Assembly: GCF_000802235.1 (NCBI RefSeq) | Contig: NZ_JTDL01000136.1 | Span: 1 to 62,979, forward strand | Reading direction: 5' to 3' | Source of the DNA: Sinomonas humi | GTDB lineage: Bacteria > Actinomycetota > Actinomycetes > Actinomycetales > Micrococcaceae | DNA length: 62,979 bases | Shown: piece by piece, positions 8,420 through 16,003 of the stretch | How the letters are laid out: the number at the start of each line of letters is the position of its first letter | Numbering within the stretch: position 1 is the first letter of the stretch | Notes under the pieces: generated by a model | Told to the model about the DNA's origin: nothing | The model's input: only the letters and a program-made list of their open reading frames with translations | Databases searched by the model: none | Program-made: the position numbers and the translations under genes

Positions 8420-10102
8420 CTAGCGCGGCAGGGGCGCCCGCCAGATCACCCTGGTGCCGCTGCCGGGGGCGCTGTCGACGCGGCTCGTCCCTCCCACAGA
8501 CGCCGCCCGCTGCTCCATGTTGGCCAGCCCGCTGGTCCGCGCCGGATCGGCGAATCCCTTCCCGTCGTCCTCGACCACCAGCTCCACCTCGTCCTCCGCG
8601 ACAGTGAGGGCGACCGCGACGGTGCCTGCACCGGAATGCCTTACCGCGTTGCTGACAGCCTCCCTGGCCACCGCGACCAGATGCGCGGCCAGTGCTGGAG
8701 GCAGTTCCTCGAGGCGCCCTTCGACGTTGACCCGCGGGATGATAGGGGCATCCCGGACGGTCTCGTGGACTGCGTCCAGCAGCGCCTGCGAGAGGCCCTC
8801 CTCGCGGGCCTCGTGCCCGTGCAGCGAGTAGATGGTGCTGCGCAGCTCGCGGATGCTCTCATCCAGCTCCTCGGTGAGCCTGGTGATGCGAGTCTGGGCC
8901 CCGGGATCCGCGGTATACCGGCGCAGGCTCTGCGCGCTCAACCCGGCGGCGAACAGGCGTTGGATGACCAGATCGTGCAGGTCCTGGGCGATCCGGTCCC
9001 GGTCCACGGAGATCAGGTCCTGCTCACGCTGGCGGTGCGCCAGATTCAGGTCCAGCGCGAGCCCGACGTGGGAGCCGAACGCGGCCGCGGAGGCCAACTC
9101 GGTCCCGGAGAAAGCCCCAGCTCCGGCCTGGCGGGCGAGCAGGAGCAGCCGGTTGCCCCAGTCACGGCCGGACAGGGGGCTGCGCTGCCCGACCGGAACC
9201 GCCATGACATGCCCGAGCTTCTCCCCCGCACCGGGCCCGAAGACCTCCTCCGGGTCGCTCAGGATCACGGCCCGGCGCTCCTGATCAGCGTCCTGTAGGG
9301 CCTTGGGGCAGCGCAGGTCCTCCCGGGCGGCGAGGGCGAGGGCCCCGACAGCTGTGCGCACCCGCAGCCTGTCCCCCTCCCGTCGGGCGATGACGGCGAG
9401 CACCGAATCGGAGGCGCGCAGGGCATGCTCGGCCACGAGGTCCAGGTCTCCCTCGTGCGAGGGCACATCCTCCGCGATGAGGGCCGCGCTGGCCTCCGCC
9501 CCGGCCTCGAGCCAGCGCTGGCGGCTGCGGCTGTCCTCGTACAGGCGGGCGTTCTGGATCGCGACCCCTGCGGCGGCGGCGAGGGCGACGGCGAGGTCCT
9601 CGTCCTCGCCGGTGAAGTCCGCCCCCCGCTCCTTCTCCGTCAGGTACAGGTTCCCGAACACCGTGTCGCGGACCCGGATAGGGACCCCGAGGAAGGTCTT
9701 CATCGGCGGGTGGTTCGCGGGGAACCCGACCGACATGGGGTGGTCGTGCAGGTCGTGCAGGCGCAGCGGCCTGGGGTCCGTGATCAGCTGGCCCAGGACC
9801 CCGTGCCCGGTGGGCACGTCGCCGATCAGCTCGACCTGGTCTACCTCGATCCCCACCGTGATGAAGTTCTCGAGCATGCCGCCCTCGCCCAAGACGCCGA
9901 TGGCGGCATAGCGGGCGCCGAGCAGCTCCGCTGCGGACTGGGCGACCCGCTCGAGCACCGACTGCAGGCTCAGATCCTCGGCCATCGAGACGACTGCGGC
10001 CAGGAGGCTGTCCATGTGCGTCTGGTTGCGCACCAGCTCATGGGCGCGATCCACGAACTCATGGAGCAGCTCATCGGCTCTGCGGGGTATGCGGTCGGGC
10101 AT
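8420..10102 (-). CDS. GAF-domain sensor histidine kinase, DevS/DosT-like
   Basis: About 560 residues with tandem GAF domains (roughly 45-200 and 215-355), then a HisKA_3 dimerisation segment with the phosphorylated His in RDRIAQDLHDL (about 375) and a HATPase_c domain (AREAVSNAVRHSG, VEDDGKGF, GLANMEQRA). GAF-A contains the HPPMKTFLGVPIRVRD block near residue 131. In mycobacterial DevS and DosT the haem-ligating His lies in this domain, so haem-based O2/NO sensing is possible. I chose the ATG at 10102 because ACGGAG precedes it; an in-frame ATG at 10147 adds 15 residues and sits in a small inverted repeat (10144-10158). Likely partner: the convergent LuxR regulator. Confidence 0.85.
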   Translation of the reverse strand: MPDRIPRRADELLHEFVDRAHELVRNQTHMDSLLAAVVSMAEDLSLQSVLERVAQSAAELLGARYAAIGVLGEGGMLENFITVGIEVDQVELIGDVPTGHGVLGQLITDPRPLRLHDLHDHPMSVGFPANHPPMKTFLGVPIRVRDTVFGNLYLTEKERGADFTGEDEDLAVALAAAAGVAIQNARLYEDSRSRQRWLEAGAEASAALIAEDVPSHEGDLDLVAEHALRASDSVLAVIARREGDRLRVRTAVGALALAAREDLRCPKALQDADQERRAVILSDPEEVFGPGAGEKLGHVMAVPVGQRSPLSGRDWGNRLLLLARQAGAGAFSGTELASAAAFGSHVGLALDLNLAHRQREQDLISVDRDRIAQDLHDLVIQRLFAAGLSAQSLRRYTADPGAQTRITRLTEELDESIRELRSTIYSLHGHEAREEGLSQALLDAVHETVRDAPIIPRVNVEGRLEELPPALAAHLVAVAREAVSNAVRHSGAGTVAVALTVAEDEVELVVEDDGKGFADPARTSGLANMEQRAASVGGTSRVDSAPGSGTRVIWRAPLPR

Positions 10103-10369
10103 CGAATCACACTCCGTGACGGGGACGCTTGTCTCGCATCCTGCCACAGCAATTGTGGTTGGAACGAGAGAATCAAGTCAAAGAAGTGCCCGAGGAATCA
10201 AGGGCAAACGGTGATGCCCTGTTCCATCTTCGACACCTCCGGACGAGCGACGACGGCGGCCAGGCACGCGCTCATCTGGCGTCATCTCCCGCATCCCCTA
10301 AGTCCGCGTTCGCGCCGGACGCAGCGGAAGGATCCCACGCCCACCCCGCGACGTCGGGGTGGTCCTCGC

Positions 10370-10862
10370 CGTGCTGCCTCGAGGTGCTGAGGGACAGCTC
10401 CTCGCGGAGCAGCCCCCCGTTCGCGACCCCGTTCGCGACCCGGTTCGCGCTCATTCGGCGCTCCCCCGCGGGGGCGAGGGAAGTCACGGCAGCCGAGAGG
10501 GCGCCGTCGTCGTCAAATAGCTCCTCCGGGCGGTACGAGCGCAGCCAGCCCTCGAGGATTCTCAGTGCTCCTCCGAGTCGCGCGCCTGTGTTAACGGGAC
10601 CTGATGCGCACGCTAGTTGCCCTCCGCCGGGTGGCCGTCGATCTCCTTGGGGTACGTCCAGCCCTTCGGCGAGCGAAGAGGATCATCGGCCAGGCTCGCC
10701 GCTCGGAAAGGCGCCCCACCGCGGCGTCGGTCTTGAGGTGGGCGATGTGATCGAGTGCCTCATCCAGAACCGCGGCGAAGCGCGCGTGGGCCTCCAGCGG
10801 GTCCTCGCCAATCGTCCCCGGACGGCTGGACGCGTACCTGCCCAGGCAGGATGCCCGGGCTC
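10370..10862 (-). pseudogene. Decayed phosphoketolase fragment
   Basis: Reading the minus strand in changing frames gives the order of a xylulose-5-phosphate/fructose-6-phosphate phosphoketolase interior: [80 protein letters not shown], here given in parts, and [17 protein letters not shown]. Damage is clear: a frameshift between WPMIL and SPKGW (near 10690), a TAG at 10613-10615 where the family usually has Trp before R(S/A)HQVP, and another frameshift after SEEH (near 10575). There is also a local duplication of GTTCGCGACCC at about 10419-10450. Both ends of the roughly 800-residue enzyme are missing. It lies beside the DevS-like kinase, where such genes belong to hypoxia regulons. Confidence 0.75.
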
Positions 10863-12618
10863 AGCCGAGGGCGGCGTCGAGGGTCACGAAGCCGTAGCCC
10901 GCCGCGCGCAGCTGGGAAATGACGTCGGGGAGCGCGGCGGCGTCGAGGGTCGAGCCGTCGTCGGGATTCGAGCCGAGGTGCATCAGTACGATCTCGCCAG
11001 GCTGCGCGGCCGCCATGACGCGCTGGACGACGAAGCTCGGGCCGCGCGTTCCGTTCATTGTCCCTTCCCAGCCCAAGGTGTCCACCGTCCAGCGGATTGC
11101 GGCGTAGCCGGCGGCGTTCACGTCCGCAATGGTGCGGGAGTCACGGGCGCCGAACGGGAAGCGGAAGAAGGGAAGCGGATCGGCCCCGGCCCGCTCGATC
11201 GTGGACTGGGCGCTGCTGATCTCCGCAGCGATCTGCGCGTCGCTCAGCGTGGTGAAATCCGGGTGGGTCATGGAGTGGTTGCCGATCCGATTCCCCGCGT
11301 TGTAGACCAGCGCAGGGTCGGAGGGGAACTGGTTGACCCAGTCGCCGGTGAGGAAGAAGGTTCCCGGAACCCCGTTCGCGGCGAGAGTGTTGAGGATTGA
11401 GCGGAGGGCGGCGTCGTTGGCCCCGGCGTCGAAGGTGAGCGCGACGACCTTCTGGGAGGTCGGAATGCGCTCTAGGTCCACCCCCAAGAGCGAGGACGGG
11501 ATCGCGGTATAGATGACCTCGGTCCGGCCGCTGGCCGAGTGCCACAGTATCGAACCGTGCTGGAAGTCGCTGCGGCGCCCACCGGTGATCCCGTACTCGC
11601 CGCTGACCGGGTAACCGAGCCGGCTGCGTTCCCACCCCAGGGACGCCCATTGGGCACGGATCGCGCCATACACCTCATGAGCGCCCGTGGCGGGCGACCA
11701 GTAGATCGACGAACCGGCAATCGTGCCGCTGAAGTGGTTGTACCGGCCGACGCCGTCGGGAGTGGCGGTCTCGTCTGTCTGAGGGAACCCCAGCACGCCC
11801 GCGGGTCCGCCGAGCTCGAGGTAACGGCCTCTGATGGCACCGTGCACCTCGTGGGCGCCCGTGGCCGCGCTCCAGTAGACGGCGCCTCGCGCGAAGTCGT
11901 TGTACCGCCCGGCTGCACCGGGAGTGGCGGTCTCGTCCGCGAGCGGGAAGCCCAGGAAGCCGCTCGGGCCCCCGAGCGCGAGATAGCGCCCGCGGATCGC
12001 TCCGTGCACCTCGTGGGCACCCGTGGCCGCGCTCCAGTAGACCGAGCCGCCAGCGAAGTCATTGAACCGGCCCCCGCCGCCCGGCGTGCCGGTCTCGTCC
12101 GCGAGCGGGAACCCCAGGAAGCCGCTCGGGCCCCCGAGCGCGAGATAGCGCCCGCGGATTGCCCCGTGCACCTCGTGGGCACCCGTGGCCGCGCTCCAGT
12201 AGACCGAGCCGCCAGCGAAGTCATTGAACCGGCCCCCGCCGCCCGGCGTGCTGGTCTCGTCGGTGACCGGGAAGCCCAGGAAGCCGCCGGGACCACCAAG
12301 AGCGAGATACCGCGCCCGAATGCCCCCGTGCACCTCGAAGGCACCAGTTAGAGCGCTCCAGTAGATCGTTCCCCCGGCGTAGTCCTGGGCCCGTCCACCG
12401 GCGATGCTGTACGTGGAGCCGAACGGCTGGCCGAGGAACGACGCACTGCCGCCGAGCTGCTGGTAGTGCTGGACGATGGGGTCCTCGGCGGCCTGCAACG
12501 CCGCCGCCGGGACCTCGCGGGCCGCGTACGACGGCAGCGCGAGGGCAGTCCCGCCAGCGCCATTGGCAAGGGCGAGGACTAGCGTCATTCCGAGGATGAA
12601 GAGTGGAGACCGCCGCAT
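10861..12618 (-). CDS. Secreted LGFP-repeat polysaccharide deacetylase
   Basis: 585 residues: Sec signal peptide (MRRSPLFILGMTLVLALANG), six LGFP repeats (about 50-370) that usually bind the cell envelope, then a NodB-type deacetylase domain. NodB motifs seen: TFDAGAND (about 397; the second Asp of classic TFDDG is Ala, a known subfamily form), HSMTHP, RFPFG, and LMHLG near the C-terminus. Probable substrate is peptidoglycan or another N-acetylated wall glycan, acting outside the cell. The ATG has AAGGGG seven bases upstream, and a GC-rich hairpin sits just before it (12637-12654). Its stop abuts the phosphoketolase remnant. Confidence 0.88.
   Translation of the reverse strand: MRRSPLFILGMTLVLALANGAGGTALALPSYAAREVPAAALQAAEDPIVQHYQQLGGSASFLGQPFGSTYSIAGGRAQDYAGGTIYWSALTGAFEVHGGIRARYLALGGPGGFLGFPVTDETSTPGGGGRFNDFAGGSVYWSAATGAHEVHGAIRGRYLALGGPSGFLGFPLADETGTPGGGGRFNDFAGGSVYWSAATGAHEVHGAIRGRYLALGGPSGFLGFPLADETATPGAAGRYNDFARGAVYWSAATGAHEVHGAIRGRYLELGGPAGVLGFPQTDETATPDGVGRYNHFSGTIAGSSIYWSPATGAHEVYGAIRAQWASLGWERSRLGYPVSGEYGITGGRRSDFQHGSILWHSASGRTEVIYTAIPSSLLGVDLERIPTSQKVVALTFDAGANDAALRSILNTLAANGVPGTFFLTGDWVNQFPSDPALVYNAGNRIGNHSMTHPDFTTLSDAQIAAEISSAQSTIERAGADPLPFFRFPFGARDSRTIADVNAAGYAAIRWTVDTLGWEGTMNGTRGPSFVVQRVMAAAQPGEIVLMHLGSNPDDGSTLDAAALPDVISQLRAAGYGFVTLDAALG
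11941..12264 (-). repeat. Two near-identical 162-bp tandem units in the LGFP gene
   Basis: 11941-12102 and 12103-12264 are almost identical base for base, far closer than protein repeats need to be. Diverged copies of the same period flank them. Each unit encodes one 54-residue LGFP repeat. Recent slippage or unequal crossing-over is the likely cause. Confidence 0.85.
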
Positions 12619-12900
12619 TGTGACCCCTTGGTGCTGCCCGGGCCCACCCGGGCTTTGCCTCGACGCTACGCCCGAGGAGATGGGAGCGGCAGGACCGGAA
12701 GTCCCGAAGCACTGTCACAGCTTTTGGCCAACGCTGACTGGTCTGGTCCCGCCGCTGCCCGTCCCGCCTCCGGCAGATGTGTGGGACGCAATGTCCTCTT
12801 CCCCCTGCTGAGAACATCTTCCGACCCGAGCGTCCAGCACCCCGTTGCCCATCAAGTCTCGAAGACTCCAGGGGCCATTCGGGGTCCATCCGCTCCCCCT

Positions 12901-13113
12901 TTAATCTGCTCCCCTCGCATAGATGTACTCCCAAGGGCGCGCACCGCGGCCCGACTCGACCCATCCTGCGGAGGTGCGGGAAAATGAGCCGTAGCGGAAC
13001 TCAGAGCGGTACGGGACCTTGTCCTTCCGCTCTTTCTTCTCTTCGCGCTGGGGGCGGCTGTCGAACCACCTGACCAGATCTGCCACGTTCCCACTTTCCT
13101 CAATCTCGCCCAT
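12901..13113 (-). CDS. Small basic protein of unknown function
   Basis: 70 residues (starts MGEIEESGNVADLVRWF). Supported by a strong ribosome site (GAGGAGCC directly before ATG) and a balanced, non-shadow composition: charged middle segment with EEKKERKDK, then an aromatic C-terminal part with FRYGSFSR and WEYIYARGAD. I recognise no family. Upstream in-frame codons exist but lack this ribosome site. It may share a transcript with the small gene at 13198-13374, which is on the same strand just upstream. Confidence 0.5.
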   Translation of the reverse strand: MGEIEESGNVADLVRWFDSRPQREEKKERKDKVPYRSEFRYGSFSRTSAGWVESGRGARPWEYIYARGAD

Positions 13114-13197
13114 GGCTCCTCGCCCTCCCATTCGTGCGCGGGGCGGATAGCCAGGCGCCGTGGAGACCAAGGCCGTAGGTGCCAGTGCAGTCGATGC

Positions 13198-13374
13198 TCA
13201 GTACAGTTCGAGGATTGCTTCCAGTGCCTGCATGATCTGGTCGTCATCGACGGGGTGGCTTGAGGCCTGCACTGGTTCGGTGAGCCCGTCATGGGTGACC
13301 GTGAAGTGCCCGGCGACGAACCGGGCGGTTACGCCGGCCCTGCTGGCCTTGCGGATCCTGACCATCCTGATCAC
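13198..13374 (-). CDS. Small conserved-looking hypothetical protein (58 aa)
   Basis: GTG start at 13374 preceded by AAGGAGCGAAG (spacing five bases). Protein begins VIRMVRIRKASRAGVTARF, continues with a beta-rich FVAGHFTVTHDG piece and ends in an acidic helix (DDDQIMQALEAILELY). The opposite-strand reading frame here is a shadow. No named family recognised; the compact fold-like pattern and ribosome site support a real gene. Confidence 0.55.
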   Translation of the reverse strand: MIRMVRIRKASRAGVTARFVAGHFTVTHDGLTEPVQASSHPVDDDQIMQALEAILELY

Positions 13375-13464
13375 CTTCGCTCCTTCAGTTCCAAGGGAAC
13401 TCTGAGCCCTGTGGTCTCGGCGCCCTAACGAGGGCGGCGCGCCTCAGGATTGGATTCCACGGCC

Positions 13465-13662
13465 TCAGTTGCGGCCGCTCTCGAAATCGCTCCGCCAGAG
13501 GAACCACGCGATCCCGAGGCAGAACGTCAGAGGGAAGACGGCACCGCCGAAGGCGGGCCACCAAGCCAAGACGAATGTCGCCGCGGCCAGGACGGCCACG
13601 AGTCGAAGACGCCCGCGCATGCGCTGACGGACGACGAGTCGGTGGGAAGACGGTAGGAACAT
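13465..13662 (-). CDS. Small membrane protein (65 aa)
   Basis: Basic N-terminus (RQRMRGRLR) followed by two hydrophobic helices, LVAVLAAATFVLAWWPAF and AVFPLTFCLGIAWFLW, ending in SDFESGRN. The ribosome site before the ATG is weak; an internal Met just before the first helix is an alternative start. Function unknown. Confidence 0.45.
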   Translation of the reverse strand: MFLPSSHRLVVRQRMRGRLRLVAVLAAATFVLAWWPAFGGAVFPLTFCLGIAWFLWRSDFESGRN

Positions 13663-13945
13663 GACCGGGCCTCGATACGGAAGCGAATCACTCTGTGGGA
13701 TCAGAGTGCGACCTCAGTGCATGCCCAGCGCAGAGCCGAACGTCCTTGCTGGAGAAGTCAGGACAAAAGGCCCAAGGAGAAGGGTCGGCGATGTGGCCTA
13801 GGGCCCTACCCCCCCGGGCAGGGATCCTGCTGTTCGCCTCCTCTGGATCTGCACCCGACCACACCCCCGCAGTAGGGCCTCCTGGATGGATATGTTCCCG
13901 CTCCTAGAACGCCAGCACTGGTTCTGATCTGTGTCAGGATCGGGT

Positions 13946-14884
13946 ATGCCCCAGCGCCTGATGCTGCTCGACGCCCCGTCGCTATACTTCCGCGCCTTCC
14001 ACGGCGTCCCGGACACGATCCGCCGCAGAGACGGCACCCCGGTGAACGCCGTTCGCGGCCTGTTGGACATGATCGCCAGGTTGACCTCCGACTATCAGGC
14101 GACACATCTCGTGGCATGCATGGACGACGACTGGCGCCCGAAGTGGCGGGTGGACCTGATCCCCGCGTACAAATCGCATCGCGTGGCGAAGGCTGTGGCG
14201 GGCGCACCCGATGTGGAGATCGTGCCGGAGGGGCTGACGGCCCAGCTTCCGCTAATCCGCCACGTCCTCCGCCTCGCCGGCATCGCCGTCGTCGGCGCCC
14301 CAGAGCACGAGGCCGACGACGTGGTCGGCACCTACGCCAGCCGCTCGCATCTGCCCGTGGACGTGGTCACCGGCGACCGTGACCTGTTCCAACTGGTCGA
14401 CGACGCCCGCGAGGTGCGCGTTCTCTACACAGCGCGGGGCATGAAGAACCTGGAGCTCATCACGGAGCGGGTGGTCGTGGAGAGGTACCGCGTGCTGCCC
14501 GTGCAGTACGCCGACTACGCCGTCCTCCGGGGCGACACCTCGGACGGCCTCCCCGGCGTGGCCGGGATCGGCGAGAAGAGCGCGGCATCGCTGCTCCTCC
14601 AGTACGGAACGCTCGAGGGGCTGCTCGCCGCAACCGCGGACGCCGCCAGCGGCCTCTCCGCCCCCGTACGGTCGAAGCTGGCCGCGGCCGCGGGCTATCT
14701 CGCGGTCGCACCCGCCGTCGTGCAGGTGGTCCGCGACCTCGACGTGCCGACCCTCGAGGAGGCCGGAGCGCAATTGCGCCCCATCGTCGGCGACGCGCGC
14801 GCCAAGCTGGAGGGCCTCGCCACGGAGTGGAACCTCGGCGGCTCGATCACCCGGCTCCTCAAGGCGTTCGACCGGCACTGCTGA
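13946..14884 (+). CDS. 5'-3' exonuclease / flap endonuclease domain protein
   Basis: About 312 residues, homologous to the N-terminal 5'-nuclease domain of DNA polymerase I but encoded alone. Metal-binding features: LMLLDAPSLYFRAFH, AYKSHR helical arch, EHEADDVVGTYA, TGDRDLFQLV, and the helix-hairpin-helix region DTSDGLPGVAGIGEKSA. Likely processes flaps or RNA primers during replication and repair. I prefer the ATG at 13946, with AGGA upstream, over the GTG at 13931. The 280 bases upstream hold no supported gene. Confidence 0.88.
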   Translation: MPQRLMLLDAPSLYFRAFHGVPDTIRRRDGTPVNAVRGLLDMIARLTSDYQATHLVACMDDDWRPKWRVDLIPAYKSHRVAKAVAGAPDVEIVPEGLTAQLPLIRHVLRLAGIAVVGAPEHEADDVVGTYASRSHLPVDVVTGDRDLFQLVDDAREVRVLYTARGMKNLELITERVVVERYRVLPVQYADYAVLRGDTSDGLPGVAGIGEKSAASLLLQYGTLEGLLAATADAASGLSAPVRSKLAAAAGYLAVAPAVVQVVRDLDVPTLEEAGAQLRPIVGDARAKLEGLATEWNLGGSITRLLKAFDRHC

Positions 14885-14940
14885 GGGGATAGGCCGCCCC
14901 CTGACCGGCTTGTTCGCCGCTCGTGTGCTCGCTCTCAGCG

Positions 14941-15207
14941 TCAGTACTCGCGCCGCTCTTCGGCGATGATGTCAGGGTCTGCCTCGAAGGCTGGCTTCTC
15001 GCTCTCGTCCTCGTCCGCTGCCCCGCCGTCGAGCAGCTGTTCTGTGATCTCCTCCGGGTCGCCTCCCGGTGCCGGAAGATCGTCGGGGTCAACCAGCGCG
15101 CGCCGCCCACTGGGGACCGACACGTCGGGCTCCACCTCTACGCCTGCCAAGGGGTCGTCCCGTTCGCCCAAGGCCCAGCTCGGATCCTGGTCCTCAACAC
15201 TCGCCAT
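14941..15207 (-). CDS. Small acidic hypothetical protein (88 aa)
   Basis: Strongly acidic, disordered-looking protein (MASVEDQDPSWALGERDD at the start, EEITEQLLDGGAADEDESE in the middle, ends EERREY). The ATG has an excellent ribosome site (GGAGAGGAAGAG). Convergent with the exonuclease gene. Family not identified. Confidence 0.72.
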   Translation of the reverse strand: MASVEDQDPSWALGERDDPLAGVEVEPDVSVPSGRRALVDPDDLPAPGGDPEEITEQLLDGGAADEDESEKPAFEADPDIIAEERREY

Positions 15208-15467
15208 CGCTCTTCCTCTCCCCTATTGGACTGAATCCGCTCGTCCCCGAACAGCCCGATGAGCGGAGGGGACCCTCATGCATTACCCATCGGCCGTCTT
15301 TGAACACCCCGCCGGCAACGCGCTGCCCGAAGCTGCCAATCTCGGCCCTAGGGCCAGCCGAAGGTACGTTTACCCAGCACGATGAAATGTCCATCCTCGA
15401 TCCGACATGGCTGCGCGCCTCGGGTACCGTCTGGATCGTGACGCGAGAAATTCGGAATACCGATGAA

Positions 15468-15908
15468 ATGAGCATCCGTCGGGCCGTCACAGAGGATGCG
15501 CTTGCGATGGCCGAGATCGCATACGAGGCGTACGCCGCTTATCTGCCGCGACTGGGAGGGCAACGGCCCGCGCCGATGGACGACGACTATCGTGTCCTAG
15601 CCGAGGCTGCGGAGACCTGGATTATCGAGTCGGGCTCAGGCGAGGTCTGCGGGTTCCTCGTGCTCGACGGAGATCTCCTCAAGAACCTGGCCGTAAGACC
15701 GTCTTGGCAGGGCAGAGGGATAGGCCGTCGCCTTCTGGCCCTGGCAGAGGACCGCGTCCGCTCGTCCGGAGGCCACCTCATCCGGCTCTACACGAACGAA
15801 GCGATGGTCGAGAACCAACGCCTGTACGAGAGGGCTGGCTACGTGGAGACCCGGCGGGGCCACGAGGACGGCTTCGCCCGAGTGTTCTACGAGAAGCGCC
15901 TGCGCTAA
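15468..15908 (+). CDS. GNAT family N-acetyltransferase
   Basis: 146-residue acyl-CoA-dependent acetyltransferase. It starts MSIRRAVTEDALAMAEIAY; motif A is LAVRPSWQGRGIGRRLL (Q-x-x-G-x-G pyrophosphate loop) and motif B is NEAMVENQRLYERAGY. The substrate cannot be read from sequence. The frame is open much further upstream, but the domain begins here; a GTG at 15438 would add ten residues. Confidence 0.85.
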   Translation: MSIRRAVTEDALAMAEIAYEAYAAYLPRLGGQRPAPMDDDYRVLAEAAETWIIESGSGEVCGFLVLDGDLLKNLAVRPSWQGRGIGRRLLALAEDRVRSSGGHLIRLYTNEAMVENQRLYERAGYVETRRGHEDGFARVFYEKRLR

Positions 15909-16003
15909 TTGCGGCTGATCCGCACAGATTTGTCCTTCCTCCGGGCTGATGAAGAAGAGCCTGCCGCTCGACAGGGGCGCCCCGGCCCTGTAAGAAGCCT
16001 TCC

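Noticed and set aside
12852-13292. 146-codon minus-strand ORF
   Set aside because: Low-quality composition and no ribosome site; overlaps two better-supported small genes in other frames.
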